NCBI GenBank assembly: GCA_027491335.1
Contig: JAIXWJ010000074.1
Location: 80,732 to 144,731 of the forward strand
Source of the DNA: Actinomycetes bacterium
Lineage (GTDB): Bacteria; Actinomycetota; Acidimicrobiia; Acidimicrobiales; Ilumatobacteraceae
Length of the DNA stretch: 64,000 nucleotides
Reading direction: 5' to 3'
Both the position numbers and the translations under genes were made by a program. Positions 43,086-51,652 of this stretch are shown here, piece by piece (position 1 is the first letter of the stretch; every line of letters starts with the position of its first letter). The notes under the pieces were generated by a model. That model did no database searches and was not told the DNA's origin. It saw only the letters and a program-made list of their open reading frames with translations.

Positions 43086-44504
43086 ATGATCGACGTGCTC
43101 GTCGTCGGCGCCGGATCCGCGGGTTGCGTTCTCGCCGACCGTCTGTCGTCCAAGGGACTCTCCGTGTGCGTGGTGGAGGCCGGGCCCGATCTGCGATCGG
43201 CGACCACCCCCGCTTCGATCACCGGAGAATCGTTCTTCGATGCCCTGGCCGAACCCGGGTTGATCCATCGCGACCTCGAGGCGCGTCGCGTCGACGGTCA
43301 AGCACCACGGCCGTATCTACGAGGTCGGGGAGTGGGTGGCTCCTCGGCGGTGAACGCCATGGTGGGGCTCTGGGGCGAGATGGACGACTACGACTCCTGG
43401 GAGCGCGACTTCGGGTGCGTCGGATGGGGATGGCGCGACGTCGAGCGGTGTTTCCGTCGGATCGAGGTGCCGTTGCGGCGCGCCGAACCGGAGGGGCCGG
43501 GTTCGGTCGCGGGTTCGTTGGTGGAGGCGTGCATCATGAGCGGATGGGCCCTGCATCGGGGTCCGTTCCCCTTGGCGGGAATCCCCGCCGACGCGGGCCC
43601 GGCGATGTTGACGCGGGATGCGAACGGTCGCCGGGTGACGGCGGCCGATGCGTATCTGGAGCGAGCGCGCGAGAGGGGCAACGTGGTCGTGCGCACCGAC
43701 GTGGCCGTGGATCGGGTCGTGCTCGAAGGTGATCGGGCCGTCGGTGTGCTGCTGGTCGACGGCACCGAGATCGGGGCGCGCGAGGTCGTGCTGTGCGCCG
43801 GGGCCATCCATTCGCCGACGATTCTCTTGCGCAGTGGCATCGACCGGCCCGGTATCGGGCGTGGGCTACAGGATCATCCCTCGGTGCCCGTCACGGTGGG
43901 GCTGCAACATGAGCGTGACCCGCATTCGTTGGCGGTGTCGGCGATCACGCGCTTCAGCAGCGGACGACACGATGCCGATCTGCAACTGCTACCCATCAAT
44001 CATCTCGGCCCCGATGCGCTCGGTTACGGGTCGATCAGCGTCGCTCTGATGAAGGTCTCGTCACGAGGATCGGTGCGACTGAACCCGAACGATCCGTTGG
44101 CGGAGCCGTTCGTCGACTTCGATCTGTTGTCCCGCGACGAGGACGTGGAATCGTTGACGGTCGGAGTCGGTGTGCTGTTGGAGTTGTTGGAGTCACCCTC
44201 CTTGGCCTCGTTGGCTCGGGGATTCTTCGTCGACGATCGCGGCACCGCACTGGCCGAGATCGCCGATTCTCCCGATTCCGTGCGCGCGTGGATGCGCGAA
44301 GCCACGGGGGATTACGTGCATGCCGCGGGCACATGCGCCATGGGTGACCCCCGCTCGGAGTCGACCGTCGTGGATTCCGACGCACGGGTGATCGGAGTGG
44401 CGGGTCTGCGGGTGTGCGACGCCTCGATCTTTCCGAGTTTGCCCCGGGCCAACACTCACTTTCCGGTCATGATGGCGGCCGAAATGGTGGCCGGACGCTG
44501 GTGA
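43086..44504 (+). CDS. GMC-family FAD oxidoreductase
   Basis: A 472-aa flavoprotein related to choline dehydrogenase and glucose oxidase. The FAD motif is VVGAGSAGCVLADRLS at the N-terminus, the GMC signature is RGRGVGGSSAVNAM, and the C-terminal His/Asn-type pair lies in HAAGTCAMGD and ANTHFPVMMAAE. It is slightly shorter than typical GMC members (500-550 aa). I choose ATG 43086 because GGGAG lies about 8 nt upstream; GTG 43053 would add 11 residues. Substrate unknown, probably an alcohol. Confidence 0.86.
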   Translation: MIDVLVVGAGSAGCVLADRLSSKGLSVCVVEAGPDLRSATTPASITGESFFDALAEPGLIHRDLEARRVDGQAPRPYLRGRGVGGSSAVNAMVGLWGEMDDYDSWERDFGCVGWGWRDVERCFRRIEVPLRRAEPEGPGSVAGSLVEACIMSGWALHRGPFPLAGIPADAGPAMLTRDANGRRVTAADAYLERARERGNVVVRTDVAVDRVVLEGDRAVGVLLVDGTEIGAREVVLCAGAIHSPTILLRSGIDRPGIGRGLQDHPSVPVTVGLQHERDPHSLAVSAITRFSSGRHDADLQLLPINHLGPDALGYGSISVALMKVSSRGSVRLNPNDPLAEPFVDFDLLSRDEDVESLTVGVGVLLELLESPSLASLARGFFVDDRGTALAEIADSPDSVRAWMREATGDYVHAAGTCAMGDPRSESTVVDSDARVIGVAGLRVCDASIFPSLPRANTHFPVMMAAEMVAGRW

Positions 44505-44567
44505 CCGCTCTGGTGACCGGGAACTGGTCGTCGAATTCCTGCCACACCCCGTTGGCATGGTGAGGCC

Positions 44568-44837
44568 ATGAGCAGCTTCCCGCGCCGCATCCCCGTCGAA
44601 TCCACTTCTCGTGTTCATGACGAACATGGCAATCCCGTCGATCCGCTCGTGATCGACTGTGACACCTGTGTCATGCAGGAGTCCGACGCCTGCGCCGATT
44701 GCGTGGTGTCGTTCCTCCTCGATCGGGATTCCGTCGAAACCACGGCGGTCGTACTGGACCTGAACGAGATTCGGGCCTTGAAGGCGCTCGGCGACGCGGG
44801 TTTGGTGCCTACGCTTCGTCATCGTGCATCGGGCTGA
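44568..44837 (+). CDS. Small conserved actinobacterial-type protein with two CxxC motifs
   Basis: An 89-aa protein of unknown function. Cys31, Cys34, Cys42 and Cys45 form CDTC...CADC and could bind zinc or an Fe-S cluster. A hydrophobic stretch (VVSFLLDRD) follows. Similar short proteins with a CDTCV...CxDCVV core are familiar from actinobacteria, but I know no name. It overlaps the start of queG by 14 bp in another frame, so expression may be linked. Confidence 0.7.
   Translation: MSSFPRRIPVESTSRVHDEHGNPVDPLVIDCDTCVMQESDACADCVVSFLLDRDSVETTAVVLDLNEIRALKALGDAGLVPTLRHRASG
44810..44815 (+). promoter_or_regulatory. -10 hexamer TACGCT, leaderless-type promoter of queG
   Basis: TACGCT lies 8 nt before GTG 44824, inside the 3' end of the small Cys protein. 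Confidence 0.45.
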
Positions 44838-45984
44838 CCAGAACTCCTCACCGGAATCGGTGTCGCCCGAGTACGCGGCCTCCATCGTCGACATGGCCCG
44901 CGCGTTGGGTCTGGACCGCATCGGATTCACCGACGCATCGGTCCTCGAACGGGCCCGGGTGGCGTTGCACGACCGCAAGGATCGTGGTCTCAGCGACACC
45001 ATGGGCTTCACGTTCCGTAATCCGGAGCGCTCCACCGATCCGCGACGGGCGGTCGAGGGCGCACGTTCGGTCATCGTGGCCGCGCGCAGTTACAACGTCC
45101 CCGACGCCGAGGCTCCCGGATCGTTGGTGGCCACGATCGCTCGATACGCGCGCGTCGATCAGTACACACCCTTGCGTCAGGCGCTGCAAAAGATCGCGTT
45201 GCGACTTCGAGCCGATGGTCATCGAGCCGTGGTGTTCGCCGACGAGAACGATCTCGTCGATCGCGAGGTGGCCCATCGGGCCGGGTTGGGTTGGTTCGGA
45301 AAGAACGCGAACTTGTTGTTGCCCGGAGCCGGAAGCTTCTTCAGCCTCGGCTCGATCGTCACCACCGCGATCTTCCCGCCGGCAACTCAGCCGGCCCCCG
45401 ATGGTTGCGGCACCTGTCGCATCTGCATCGATGCCTGTCCGACCGCGGCCATCGTCGACAACGGGGTCGTGGATGCGCGCCGGTGCCTGGCGTGGCTGGT
45501 GCAAAAGCCGGGGGTCTTCCCGGTGGAGTTCCGTGAATCCCTGGGCGATCGCATTTATGGGTGCGACGACTGTCAGAGCACGTGCCCGCCCAACGTTCGG
45601 TTGTCGGCGCGTCATCGGCCCCGCGACTCGGCGGATCTTCCGGCGGCGATCGGACCGGGTCAGTTCGTCGATCTGCTCGAACTGCTGTGGGCCGACGATG
45701 AACGATTGATCGAAATGTACGGACGCTGGTATCTGGCCGACCGGGACCCCGTGTGGTTGCGACGCAACGCCCTCGTGATCCTGGGCAATGTGGCACCCGT
45801 CCCCGTCGATGACTCGGTTCGATCGGTGCTTCGCCACTACCTTGGAAGCGATGTTCCGGTCCTGCGTGCCCATGCCCTGTGGGCGGCGAGACGAGTCGGT
45901 TGGGTCAACATGGTCGACTCCATGCGCGACGATCCCGAGCCCATGGTCCGGGCCGAATGCGACTCCGCGGTGACCCCGAGGTGA
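44824..45984 (+). CDS. queG: Epoxyqueuosine reductase
   Basis: A 386-aa cobalamin- and Fe-S-dependent enzyme that reduces epoxyqueuosine to queuosine in tRNA. Two 4Fe-4S motifs are CGTCRICIDACPT and CDDCQSTCPPN. WFGKNANLLL is the QueG lead motif. A C-terminal HEAT-like tail is present (ALVILGNVAPV). tRNA-guanine transglycosylase is not adjacent. It is followed 7 nt later by the GT4 gene. Confidence 0.93.
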   Translation: MHRADQNSSPESVSPEYAASIVDMARALGLDRIGFTDASVLERARVALHDRKDRGLSDTMGFTFRNPERSTDPRRAVEGARSVIVAARSYNVPDAEAPGSLVATIARYARVDQYTPLRQALQKIALRLRADGHRAVVFADENDLVDREVAHRAGLGWFGKNANLLLPGAGSFFSLGSIVTTAIFPPATQPAPDGCGTCRICIDACPTAAIVDNGVVDARRCLAWLVQKPGVFPVEFRESLGDRIYGCDDCQSTCPPNVRLSARHRPRDSADLPAAIGPGQFVDLLELLWADDERLIEMYGRWYLADRDPVWLRRNALVILGNVAPVPVDDSVRSVLRHYLGSDVPVLRAHALWAARRVGWVNMVDSMRDDPEPMVRAECDSAVTPR

Positions 45985-45991
45985 GCGTCTC

Positions 45992-47113
45992 GTGAAGCAC
46001 TTGTTGGTCACCAACGACTTCCCGCCCAAGATCGGTGGTATCCAGTCGTTGCTGTGGGAATGGTGGCGACGCTTGCCTCCCGAATCCTTCGCGGTGTTGA
46101 CGAGCCCCTACGAGGGTTCGGAGGAGTTCGATGCCTCCCAGCCGTTCTTGATCGAACGCACGCGCGAGCCGGTTCTGCTTCCCCAACCCTTCATGGTGCG
46201 TCGCATCAACGAGATGGCCGATCGCGTGGGGGCCGAACGGGTGGTGCTCGACCCGGCACTGCCCTTGGGTTTGGTCGGCCCATGGATCGATCGCCCGTAC
46301 GACGTCGTGTTGCACGGTGCCGAGGTGACCGTGCCGGGGCGACTGCCGGGATCCAAACAGGTGCTGGGTCGCGTGTTGCGCGGGGCGCGCCATGTCATCG
46401 CCGCCGGCGGCTATCCGGCCAGCGAGGCCGAGCACGCCGCGGGTCGCTCGTTGCCCATGACCGTGGTGCCACCGGGAGTCGACGTCGAGCGCTTTCGACC
46501 GTTGAACGACGACGAGCGACGAGCGACCCGTGAGCATTTCGGTTTCGCGGCCGACGCCGAGATCGTCGTCGGAATCAGCCGCCTCGTTCCCCGCAAGGGT
46601 TTCGACACGGTCATTCGCGCCGTGGCCGCTTTGGCTCCGTTTCGTCCCTCGTTGGTGTTGGCCATCGCCGGGGCGGGTCGTGATCGCGAGCGACTCGAGA
46701 AATTGGCCGCATCGTTGTCCGCGCCGGTGCGGTTCCTCGGTCGGGTGTCCCACGACGACCTTCCCCGTCTGTACGGGTGCGCCGACGTCTCGGCGATGAT
46801 GTGTCGGAACCGGTGGGGAGGGCTGGAGCAGGAAGGCTTCGGCATCGTGTTCGTGGAAGCCGCCGCCTGCGGTGTTCCGCAGATCGCCGGACAGAGTGGC
46901 GGGGCGGCCGAGGCGGTGGCGCACGGTGAGACCGGATTCGTGGTCGAGGACCCGTCCGACGTGAACGAGGTCGTGCGTCGCATCGCCCAACTCCTCGACG
47001 ACGACGAATTGCGCGCGGCCATGGGTCGTGCTTCGCGGGCGCGAGCGATCGCCGAGTTCTCCTACGAGATGTTGGCCACGCGTCTCGGTGACGCACTGGG
47101 GGTGAGGGAATGA
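45992..47113 (+). CDS. GT4 glycosyltransferase, PimB'-like
   Basis: A 373-aa retaining glycosyltransferase. The acceptor-side loop PPKIGGIQSLLW is typical of mannosyltransferases such as PimB'. The donor domain has GISRLVPRKGFDTVIRA and the EGFGIVFVEAAACGVP motif with the catalytic Glu. Probable role: mannosylation of phosphatidylinositol or a related polar lipid with GDP-mannose. The downstream membrane and cyclase-like genes recall the pimB' neighbourhood of mycobacteria, which supports this. GTG 45992, preceded by GAGG. Confidence 0.82.
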   Translation: MKHLLVTNDFPPKIGGIQSLLWEWWRRLPPESFAVLTSPYEGSEEFDASQPFLIERTREPVLLPQPFMVRRINEMADRVGAERVVLDPALPLGLVGPWIDRPYDVVLHGAEVTVPGRLPGSKQVLGRVLRGARHVIAAGGYPASEAEHAAGRSLPMTVVPPGVDVERFRPLNDDERRATREHFGFAADAEIVVGISRLVPRKGFDTVIRAVAALAPFRPSLVLAIAGAGRDRERLEKLAASLSAPVRFLGRVSHDDLPRLYGCADVSAMMCRNRWGGLEQEGFGIVFVEAAACGVPQIAGQSGGAAEAVAHGETGFVVEDPSDVNEVVRRIAQLLDDDELRAAMGRASRARAIAEFSYEMLATRLGDALGVRE

Positions 47114-47613
47114 GTGGATCCGAGTTCTTGTCGAGTCGGCGCATCGTGCGCCTCGATGTGATCGGCACCGTGTTGTTCACGGTGTCGGCGGTGTTGGCGG
47201 CCGTGGTGTTCGACGGCCCGGCCAAGGTGCAAGGGGTCGTGGTGGACCTCGCGCTGTTCGCCATCGGAGTGGCGGCGTTCTTGTGGGGCTACTGGGTGGC
47301 GGTGCAGCGGAGTCGTCAGGACGAGTTGTCGGTCGCCGAGCTCTACTTTCTTCTCGGCGCCGCCATTCCCCGCGACGTCAAGAGAACGATGAACCTGTGT
47401 TTGCTCGTTCAGACCGTGGTGGCCGTTGCCACCGCGATGACCCGTTTGACCACACCGTCGGACACCGCATCTTCGGGTTCGTCGGCGGGCTCCACGTTGG
47501 CTTTCGGGGTGTTGGTGCCGATGTTCGGATTGGGTCTCAACGGTTTGTGGGCCGCGGTGCACGGGAACTTCGGCCCGCGTCGGAAGCGCTCCGATGACGA
47601 CGAGATCGGCTAG
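47110..47613 (+). CDS. Four-helix membrane protein, unknown function
   Basis: A 167-aa protein with four predicted helices (about 17-34, 41-65, 95-115 and 127-151) and a charged C-terminus. I recognise no family. The start overlaps the GT4 stop (ATGA), so it is translationally coupled, and a role linked to the mannolipid enzyme is possible. Confidence 0.75.
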   Translation: MSGSEFLSSRRIVRLDVIGTVLFTVSAVLAAVVFDGPAKVQGVVVDLALFAIGVAAFLWGYWVAVQRSRQDELSVAELYFLLGAAIPRDVKRTMNLCLLVQTVVAVATAMTRLTTPSDTASSGSSAGSTLAFGVLVPMFGLGLNGLWAAVHGNFGPRRKRSDDDEIG

Positions 47614-47622
47614 AAATAGAAC

Positions 47623-48060
47623 ATGGCCGACACGGCGTCACTGACGATTTCCATCGATGCACCCCTCGAGACATGTTGGGCCATCGCCACCGATTACGAG
47701 CGTTACCCCGAGTGGACCGACGTGAAGTCGGCCGTGGTGTTGGCGCGCGACGATCAGGGTCGGGCGACCGAGGTGGAGTACCGAACGTCCGCGCTCGGTC
47801 GCAGCACGCACTACACCTTGGAATACGACTACAGCGCCGCGCCACATCGTTTGTCGTGGCGTCTGATCAAGGGTGACATCATGCGTGGTGTCGACGGTGC
47901 GTACATGTTCGCTCCCGACACCAGTGGTGGTGTCGTGCTCACCTACAACCTGTCGATCGAACTGATCATTCCTCTGCCCGGTTTCGTGAAGCGGCGCGCC
48001 GAAGTGCGCATTCTCAACACCGTCAAGGAGTTGAAGGTTCGCGCCGAAGCTCGCCGATGA
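47623..48060 (+). CDS. SRPBCC/cyclase-dehydrase family protein
   Basis: A 145-aa START-like helix-grip protein. The N-terminal strand SLTISIDAPLETCWAIATDYERYPEWTDVKSA is characteristic of polyketide cyclase/COQ10-like proteins such as mycobacterial TB16.3. It probably binds a hydrophobic ligand. Its stop overlaps the ROK gene start. Confidence 0.85.
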   Translation: MADTASLTISIDAPLETCWAIATDYERYPEWTDVKSAVVLARDDQGRATEVEYRTSALGRSTHYTLEYDYSAAPHRLSWRLIKGDIMRGVDGAYMFAPDTSGGVVLTYNLSIELIIPLPGFVKRRAEVRILNTVKELKVRAEARR

Positions 48061-49001
48061 CGTCGAAGCCGTCGAAGCCGTCCATCGGCATCGACGTCGG
48101 TGGCACGAAATGTCTGGGTGTGGTCCTCGACGACGATCGCGTGGTGGCCGAGGTGCGCCACCCGACGCCGCGGTCCACGATGGGAATCATCGACACCCTC
48201 GCGTCCATCGTTCGCGAACTCGGTGACCTGCCCAACGTCGGAGTGGGGGTGCCCGGTCTCGTGACGCGCGAGGGTGTCATTCGGGCCTCGCCGAATCTGA
48301 CCGATGTGGCCGACTTCGATGTGGCCGGATTGCTGTCGGCCCAACTCGGGCGAGCGGTGGCCGTGGACAACGACGCCACCTGTGCCGCCGTCGCCGAATG
48401 GCGCGCCGGTGCCGCGCGCGGTCATCGGGACGCGGTGATCGTCACTCTCGGGACGGGAATCGGTGGTGGGCTCATCGTCGACGATCGGGTCGTTCGCGGC
48501 GCCAATGGCTTCGCCGGTGAGGTGGGCCACATGGTGGTTGACCCGAACGGCCCGTCGTGCCCGTGCGGTCGCCGGGGCTGCTGGGAGCGATTCGCCTCCG
48601 GAACGGCCTTGGGGGCGATGGGGCGAGCCGTGGTGCGCGGGGGCGGTTTGGCGGCGATCTCATCCCTGGTCGATGACGTCGCCGACCTTCGTGGCGAGCA
48701 AATCTGCGAATTGGCCGCTCGTGGCGACGCCGAAGCGGTGGGCATCATCGACGAGTTCGCTCATTGGGTGGCGCTCGGTTTGGTGGGGTTGGCCAACATC
48801 CTCGATCCGTCGTGCATCGTGATCGGGGGAGGACTCACCGCGTCGCGCGAGGTGCTCATGGAACCGGTGCGGCGCCACTTCGCCGCGTTGTTGTATTCCC
48901 CCGAACTTCGGCCTCACCCCCGACTGGAGGTCGCTCGTTTCGGCGAGGTGGCCGGTGCGGTGGGGGCGGCGTCGCTCGCGAACATGTCGCCAGCCGTGTA
49001 A
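48057..49001 (+). CDS. ROK-family sugar kinase (glucokinase-like)
   Basis: A 314-aa ROK kinase. The ATP motif is IGIDVGGTKCLGVV, the catalytic Asp lies in VAVDNDATCAAVAE, and GTGIGGGLIVDD and the ROK zinc motif CPCGRRGCWE follow. The EVGHM motif with the zinc His is present. It most likely phosphorylates glucose with ATP or polyphosphate. No HTH domain is fused, so it is an enzyme and not a repressor. It overlaps the SRPBCC gene. Confidence 0.88.
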   Translation: MTSKPSKPSIGIDVGGTKCLGVVLDDDRVVAEVRHPTPRSTMGIIDTLASIVRELGDLPNVGVGVPGLVTREGVIRASPNLTDVADFDVAGLLSAQLGRAVAVDNDATCAAVAEWRAGAARGHRDAVIVTLGTGIGGGLIVDDRVVRGANGFAGEVGHMVVDPNGPSCPCGRRGCWERFASGTALGAMGRAVVRGGGLAAISSLVDDVADLRGEQICELAARGDAEAVGIIDEFAHWVALGLVGLANILDPSCIVIGGGLTASREVLMEPVRRHFAALLYSPELRPHPRLEVARFGEVAGAVGAASLANMSPAV

Positions 49002-49025
49002 TCGTCCGTCATCGTCGGTCGTCGT

Positions 49026-49041
49026 CCGTCGTCGTCGACGG
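49026..49041. terminator. Hairpin in GTC-rich gap after the ROK gene
   Basis: CCGTCG (49026-49031) and CGACGG (49036-49041) pair around TCGT within a GTC-rich simple sequence at about 49005-49041. Possible terminator. Confidence 0.35.
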
Positions 49042-49078
49042 TCGGAAAAGTCGAACCAGTTCGATGCTCGGGGCTGGT

Positions 49079-49084
49079 TAGTCT
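49079..49084 (+). promoter_or_regulatory. -10 hexamer TAGTCT, leaderless-type promoter of the ACT gene
   Basis: TAGTCT lies 6 nt before GTG 49091 and there is no Shine-Dalgarno. Confidence 0.5.
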
Positions 49085-49090
49085 CGCAAC

Positions 49091-49726
49091 GTGTCCACCG
49101 TGGTGATGCGTCTGTGGCTTCCGGACCTTCCGGGAACGTTGGGTCGGGTGGCGGCGGCGATCGGTCGCGCCAACGGCGACGTCATCGGAATCGAAATCCT
49201 GGAGCGCGGAGCGGGAATGGCGATCGACGAATTGACCGTCGTTCTTCCCGATGAGGTGACCCATGAGACCCTGATCGCCGAGGTGGCCACGGTGGAGGGG
49301 GTTGCGATCGAGGACGTGCACGCCGTGGCCCCGGGTCGACCGGACCAGAGTGTGCTGGCCCTCGAGGTGGCGGCACGCATCATGGAGTCGGCTCCCGTCG
49401 ATCGGGCGCGAACCGCGTGCGAAGCCGTTCGCGGAATGTTGGAGTCGGATTGGTGCGTGATGGTCGTCGACGGCCATGACGAACCGTTGGCCTCCAGCGG
49501 CGAGGTGCCGGACCTCGCTTGGCTGGCCGCGTTCATCGAGGGTGCCGCGCACCTATCGGACGATGCGGCGCACGAACACACGCCGAGCGACATGGCATGG
49601 GCTCGGTTGCGCGACGCGGGGGCGACGATCGTGTGCGGGCGAGTGAAGGGCGCGTTTCGTCTTCGTGAGCGACGTCACCTCACATTGATCGCGCGCATCG
49701 TGGCCGCCGCCGTGTCGACTCAGTGA
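49091..49726 (+). CDS. ACT-domain protein
   Basis: A 211-aa cytosolic protein. The N-terminal ACT domain (1-75) begins VVMRLWLPDLPGTLGRVAAAIGRANGDVIGIEI, the amino-acid-binding signature. The C-terminal part (from about 90) resembles a GAF-like fold but is not diagnostic. It may be a small-ligand sensor or regulator. Its end overlaps the convergent glpK stop by 7 bp. Confidence 0.75.
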   Translation: MSTVVMRLWLPDLPGTLGRVAAAIGRANGDVIGIEILERGAGMAIDELTVVLPDEVTHETLIAEVATVEGVAIEDVHAVAPGRPDQSVLALEVAARIMESAPVDRARTACEAVRGMLESDWCVMVVDGHDEPLASSGEVPDLAWLAAFIEGAAHLSDDAAHEHTPSDMAWARLRDAGATIVCGRVKGAFRLRERRHLTLIARIVAAAVSTQ

Positions 49727-51216
49727 TCGGCCCAGTGGCGCGAGCGTTCCACGGCTCGCAGCCATTGCGCGTGCAGCGCGTCGGCGGCGATTCGCTCCGT
49801 CGATCCCGGTCCGTTCGGCTCGACCACCGCATCCGTCCGCCAACGTTCGGCGATGGCGTCCATCGAGGGCCAGATTCCCTCGGCCAGACCGGCGAGATAC
49901 GCGGCGCCCAAGGCGGTCGTCTCTTGGTCCACGGGCCGACGGACCGTGATGCCCAACTGGTCGGCTTGTAGGCGCAAAAGCAGATCCATCACCGACGCTC
50001 CACCATCCACGCGCAGATCCTCGATGCGTCGACCACTGGCCGACTCCATCGCCGTGATGGCGTCGCGAGTCTGCAGGGCCATGGCCTCCACGACGGCGCG
50101 CGCGATGTGCGCGCGAGTCGATCCTCGGGTGATGCCGATGATGCTCCCGCGAGCGTACGGGTCCCACCAAGGACTACCGAGACCGGTGAACGCCGGCACC
50201 ACGAAGACGCCGCCGCTGTCGGTCACTGTTTCGGCCAGTGGTCCGATCTCGGCCGATGACGCGATGATTCCCAGACCGTCGCGGAGCCACTGCACCGCGG
50301 CTCCGGTGACGAAGATGGAGCCTTCCAACGCGTAGGCGGTGTCGACGGTGCCATCCGCACCACGCACGGACCATGCCACGGTCGTGAGCAGACCCGGCGA
50401 CGGAGCCGGACAATCGGCTCCCACGTTCATGAGCACGAAACTGCCCGTGCCGTAGGTGTTCTTGGCCATGCCCGGGCGAAAACACGCTTGTCCGAACAGT
50501 GCGGCTTGTTGATCACCGGCGATTCCTGACACCGGAACGCCCGTGGGCAGGCCTTCGGCTCGGGTCACCCCGAATCGACCGCTGGAGGGCAACACGTCGG
50601 GAAGGTTCGACACGGGAACTCCGAGCAGATCGCCCAGCGGCTCGCTCCACCGCAACGTTCGAATGTCGAACAGCATGGTTCGACTGGCGTTCGATGGATC
50701 GGTGGCCAGAACGTCGCCGCCGGTGAGGTTCCACAAGATCCAACTGTCGATGGTTCCAAAGACGACGTCGGGATGTCGCGGGACGCCGTTGGCGAGCATC
50801 CATGCCATCTTGGTGCCCGAGAAGTACGGGTCCAGCACGAGGCCGGTGATCGAGCGGACCGTGTCGAGGGCGCCGTCGCGCGCGAGTCGTTCGCAGTGCT
50901 CTGCGGTTCTACGGTCCTGCCACACGATCGCGCGACCATGCACCTCTCCGGTCGCTCGATTCCACGCCACGACGGTCTCGCGTTGATTGGTGATTCCGAT
51001 GGCCGCCGGAACGCCTTCGGTGGCCACCACCTCGGCGAAGGTGATTCGCACGGCGTTCCAGATCTCGATGGGGTCGTGTTCCACCCAACCCGGTTCGGGA
51101 AAGTGTTGGGTGAACTCGCGATACGACGACACGCTCGGGCGACCGTCGGAATGGACGGCGCGACACCGAACGCCGGTCGTGCCAGCGTCGATGGCCAGCA
51201 CGTAGGAGTTGCTCAT
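49720..51216 (-). CDS. glpK: Glycerol kinase
   Basis: A 498-aa FGGY-family kinase making sn-glycerol 3-phosphate. The N-terminal motif is AIDAGTTGVRCRAV, NQRETVVAWNRATG contacts substrate, FSGTKMAWML and SWILWNLTGG follow, and the C-terminal signature is RVDGGASVMDLLLRLQADQLG. Length is normal. The start overlaps the preceding membrane gene by 4 bp. No glpF or glpD is adjacent. Confidence 0.93.
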   Translation of the reverse strand: MSNSYVLAIDAGTTGVRCRAVHSDGRPSVSSYREFTQHFPEPGWVEHDPIEIWNAVRITFAEVVATEGVPAAIGITNQRETVVAWNRATGEVHGRAIVWQDRRTAEHCERLARDGALDTVRSITGLVLDPYFSGTKMAWMLANGVPRHPDVVFGTIDSWILWNLTGGDVLATDPSNASRTMLFDIRTLRWSEPLGDLLGVPVSNLPDVLPSSGRFGVTRAEGLPTGVPVSGIAGDQQAALFGQACFRPGMAKNTYGTGSFVLMNVGADCPAPSPGLLTTVAWSVRGADGTVDTAYALEGSIFVTGAAVQWLRDGLGIIASSAEIGPLAETVTDSGGVFVVPAFTGLGSPWWDPYARGSIIGITRGSTRAHIARAVVEAMALQTRDAITAMESASGRRIEDLRVDGGASVMDLLLRLQADQLGITVRRPVDQETTALGAAYLAGLAEGIWPSMDAIAERWRTDAVVEPNGPGSTERIAADALHAQWLRAVERSRHWADH

Positions 51217-51566
51217 CGACGCTTGCGCTTGTTGTTGGGGCGATGTTGCGACGGCCCGGTGGAGGTTCGACTGGTGCGTGCCGGCTTGGATCGAACCGGA
51301 GATGACGTCGACGACGATGACGAGGTTTGTGTCGTTCGGGCGACGGACTTCAGGTCGCGCAACGTCTTGCGCTGATATCCGAACTTGGCCAGCACGTAGC
51401 CGGCGATCAAGTACATCGGTAACGAGGCGAACAATCCCACGATCGAGCCGGTGGTCACCGTGTCACGCAGGAACAACACGAACACGATCGCCATGACCGC
51501 CACGTACACCAGCCACTCGCGAACGAGTCGACCCCACGGAACCGTACGAGATGCATCCCAAGCCAT
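51213..51566 (-). CDS. Small membrane protein with basic tail
   Basis: A 117-aa protein with two helices (about 18-34 and 41-61) followed by a Ser/Thr/Arg-rich cytoplasmic tail ending RPNNKRKRR. I recognise no family. ATG 51566 has GGAAAG about 9 nt upstream; an ATG at 51575 is adjacent to that sequence and less likely. It is upstream of and overlaps glpK. Confidence 0.65.
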   Translation of the reverse strand: MAWDASRTVPWGRLVREWLVYVAVMAIVFVLFLRDTVTTGSIVGLFASLPMYLIAGYVLAKFGYQRKTLRDLKSVARTTQTSSSSSTSSPVRSKPARTSRTSTGPSQHRPNNKRKRR

Positions 51567-51640
51567 GCGGTCCATCTTTCCACGCGTGCTTTCGTCGTCA
51601 CCACTTCGCGGGCCGAAGACCGACGGGTATCGGAACGGTT

Positions 51641-51646
51641 TAGGCT
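51641..51646 (+). promoter_or_regulatory. -10 hexamer TAGGCT, leaderless-type promoter of pfkA
   Basis: TAGGCT lies 6 nt before ATG 51653 and there is no Shine-Dalgarno. Confidence 0.5.
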
Positions 51647-51652
51647 CCGACC

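Noticed and set aside
48057..49001. ROK protein as a transcriptional repressor
   Set aside because: No N-terminal helix-turn-helix is present. The kinase motif begins at residue 9.
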